From: CAWJMD01 sp963843835
GTDB taxonomy: Bacteria > Actinomycetota > Actinomycetes > Actinomycetales > CAWJMD01
Direction of reading: 5' to 3'
DNA: 64,000 nucleotides
Assembly (NCBI GenBank): GCA_963843835.1
Contig: CAWJMD010000002.1
Span: 62,001-126,000, forward strand
Under the pieces are notes generated by a model. It was given only the letters and a program-made list of their open reading frames with translations, did not search any database and had not been told where the DNA came from. The position numbers and the translations under genes are program-made. Positions 63,884-64,000 of the stretch are shown piece by piece (positions within the stretch are counted from its first letter, which is position 1; the number at the start of each line of letters is the position of its first letter).

Positions 63884-64000
63884 GGCCCGCACCGAGGAAC
63901 GCATGCACCTGCGACACCACCACGGATCCCTCGCCCACGGCCGAGGCGACTCGCTTCACCGAGCCGCACCGCACGTCACCGACCGCGAAGACGCCTGGCA
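63876..64000 (-). CDS. C-terminus of a thioredoxin-reductase-like FAD oxidoreductase (partial)
   Basis: The last 40 codons of a gene entering from the right read PGVFAVGDVRCGSVKRVASA, then VGEGSVVVSQVHAFLGAGHG and TGA. The GVFAVGDVR motif is the C-terminal FAD-binding mark of thioredoxin-reductase-type enzymes. It is translationally coupled to the cyclase gene. The N-terminal part lies outside the window. Confidence 0.8.
   Translation of the reverse strand, partial: PGVFAVGDVRCGSVKRVASAVGEGSVVVSQVHAFLGAGHG

Noticed and set aside
1..64000. CRISPR arrays or insertion sequences
   Set aside because: No regular direct repeats with spacers and no transposase were seen; the only short tandem repeats lie in the proline-rich gene and in one promoter.

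Overview
The window is very GC-rich and reads as the chromosome of a high-GC Gram-positive actinobacterium. The evidence is BldC and DUF3073 proteins, two deazaflavin (F420)-type nitroreductases, a SAM-IV riboswitch, many GTG starts and small-type PurL/PurQ/PurS. The genus cannot be fixed from the sequence.

Positions 1-15869 hold most of an extracellular contractile injection system (eCIS, a phage-tail-like particle). The plus-strand arm (baseplate end, tail-I protein, DUF6519/PASTA protein) enters from the left. It converges on a minus-strand operon of sheath, tube, CxxC baseplate-assembly protein, proline-rich protein, DUF4255 cap protein, AAA+ ATPase and DUF4157 cargo-like protein. After the tube, every gene in that operon overlaps the next by 4 nt (ATGA or GTGA). 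A small plus-strand gene (15468-15869) diverges from the sheath across an intergenic region with a perfect 16-bp inverted repeat.

Positions 15900-33450 are an accessory zone of small regulator/enzyme pairs: two TetR regulators with visible operators, SAM methyltransferases, VOC, cupin, SRPBCC, a CPBP protease, an alpha/beta hydrolase and DUF2252. It also has a class A beta-lactamase divergent from a LysR regulator plus a second serine hydrolase, a DHFR-like protein and a PadR/HAAS pair. It carries visible gene wreckage: fragments of a DinB-like protein, a NAD-dependent epimerase and an ArsR regulator. A run of 25 C residues lies in one divergent promoter region.

Positions 33460-46900 are more chromosomal. 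They include a class V aminotransferase behind a SAM-IV riboswitch, topoisomerase IB, a second long class V aminotransferase, a zincin and an aldo/keto reductase. A tRNA cluster (Glu-Asp-Phe), NfeD/SPFH, hydroxymethylglutaryl-CoA lyase, BldC and a Leu/Phe/Val dehydrogenase follow.

Positions 46900-64000 carry purine synthesis genes (purM-purF; purS-purQ-purL), a thioesterase flanked by two near-identical perfect palindromes, and a LiaFSR-like envelope-stress module. LldD, an MBL-fold hydrolase, a methyltransferase, a class III cyclase and the end of a thioredoxin-reductase-like gene complete the window.

Several otherwise well-conserved genes (AAA ATPase, DUF4157, purM, two enzymes and a beta-lactamase-like gene) are split by single-base frameshifts. 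Because purM is normally essential, I take most of these to be sequence or assembly errors rather than real inactivation.
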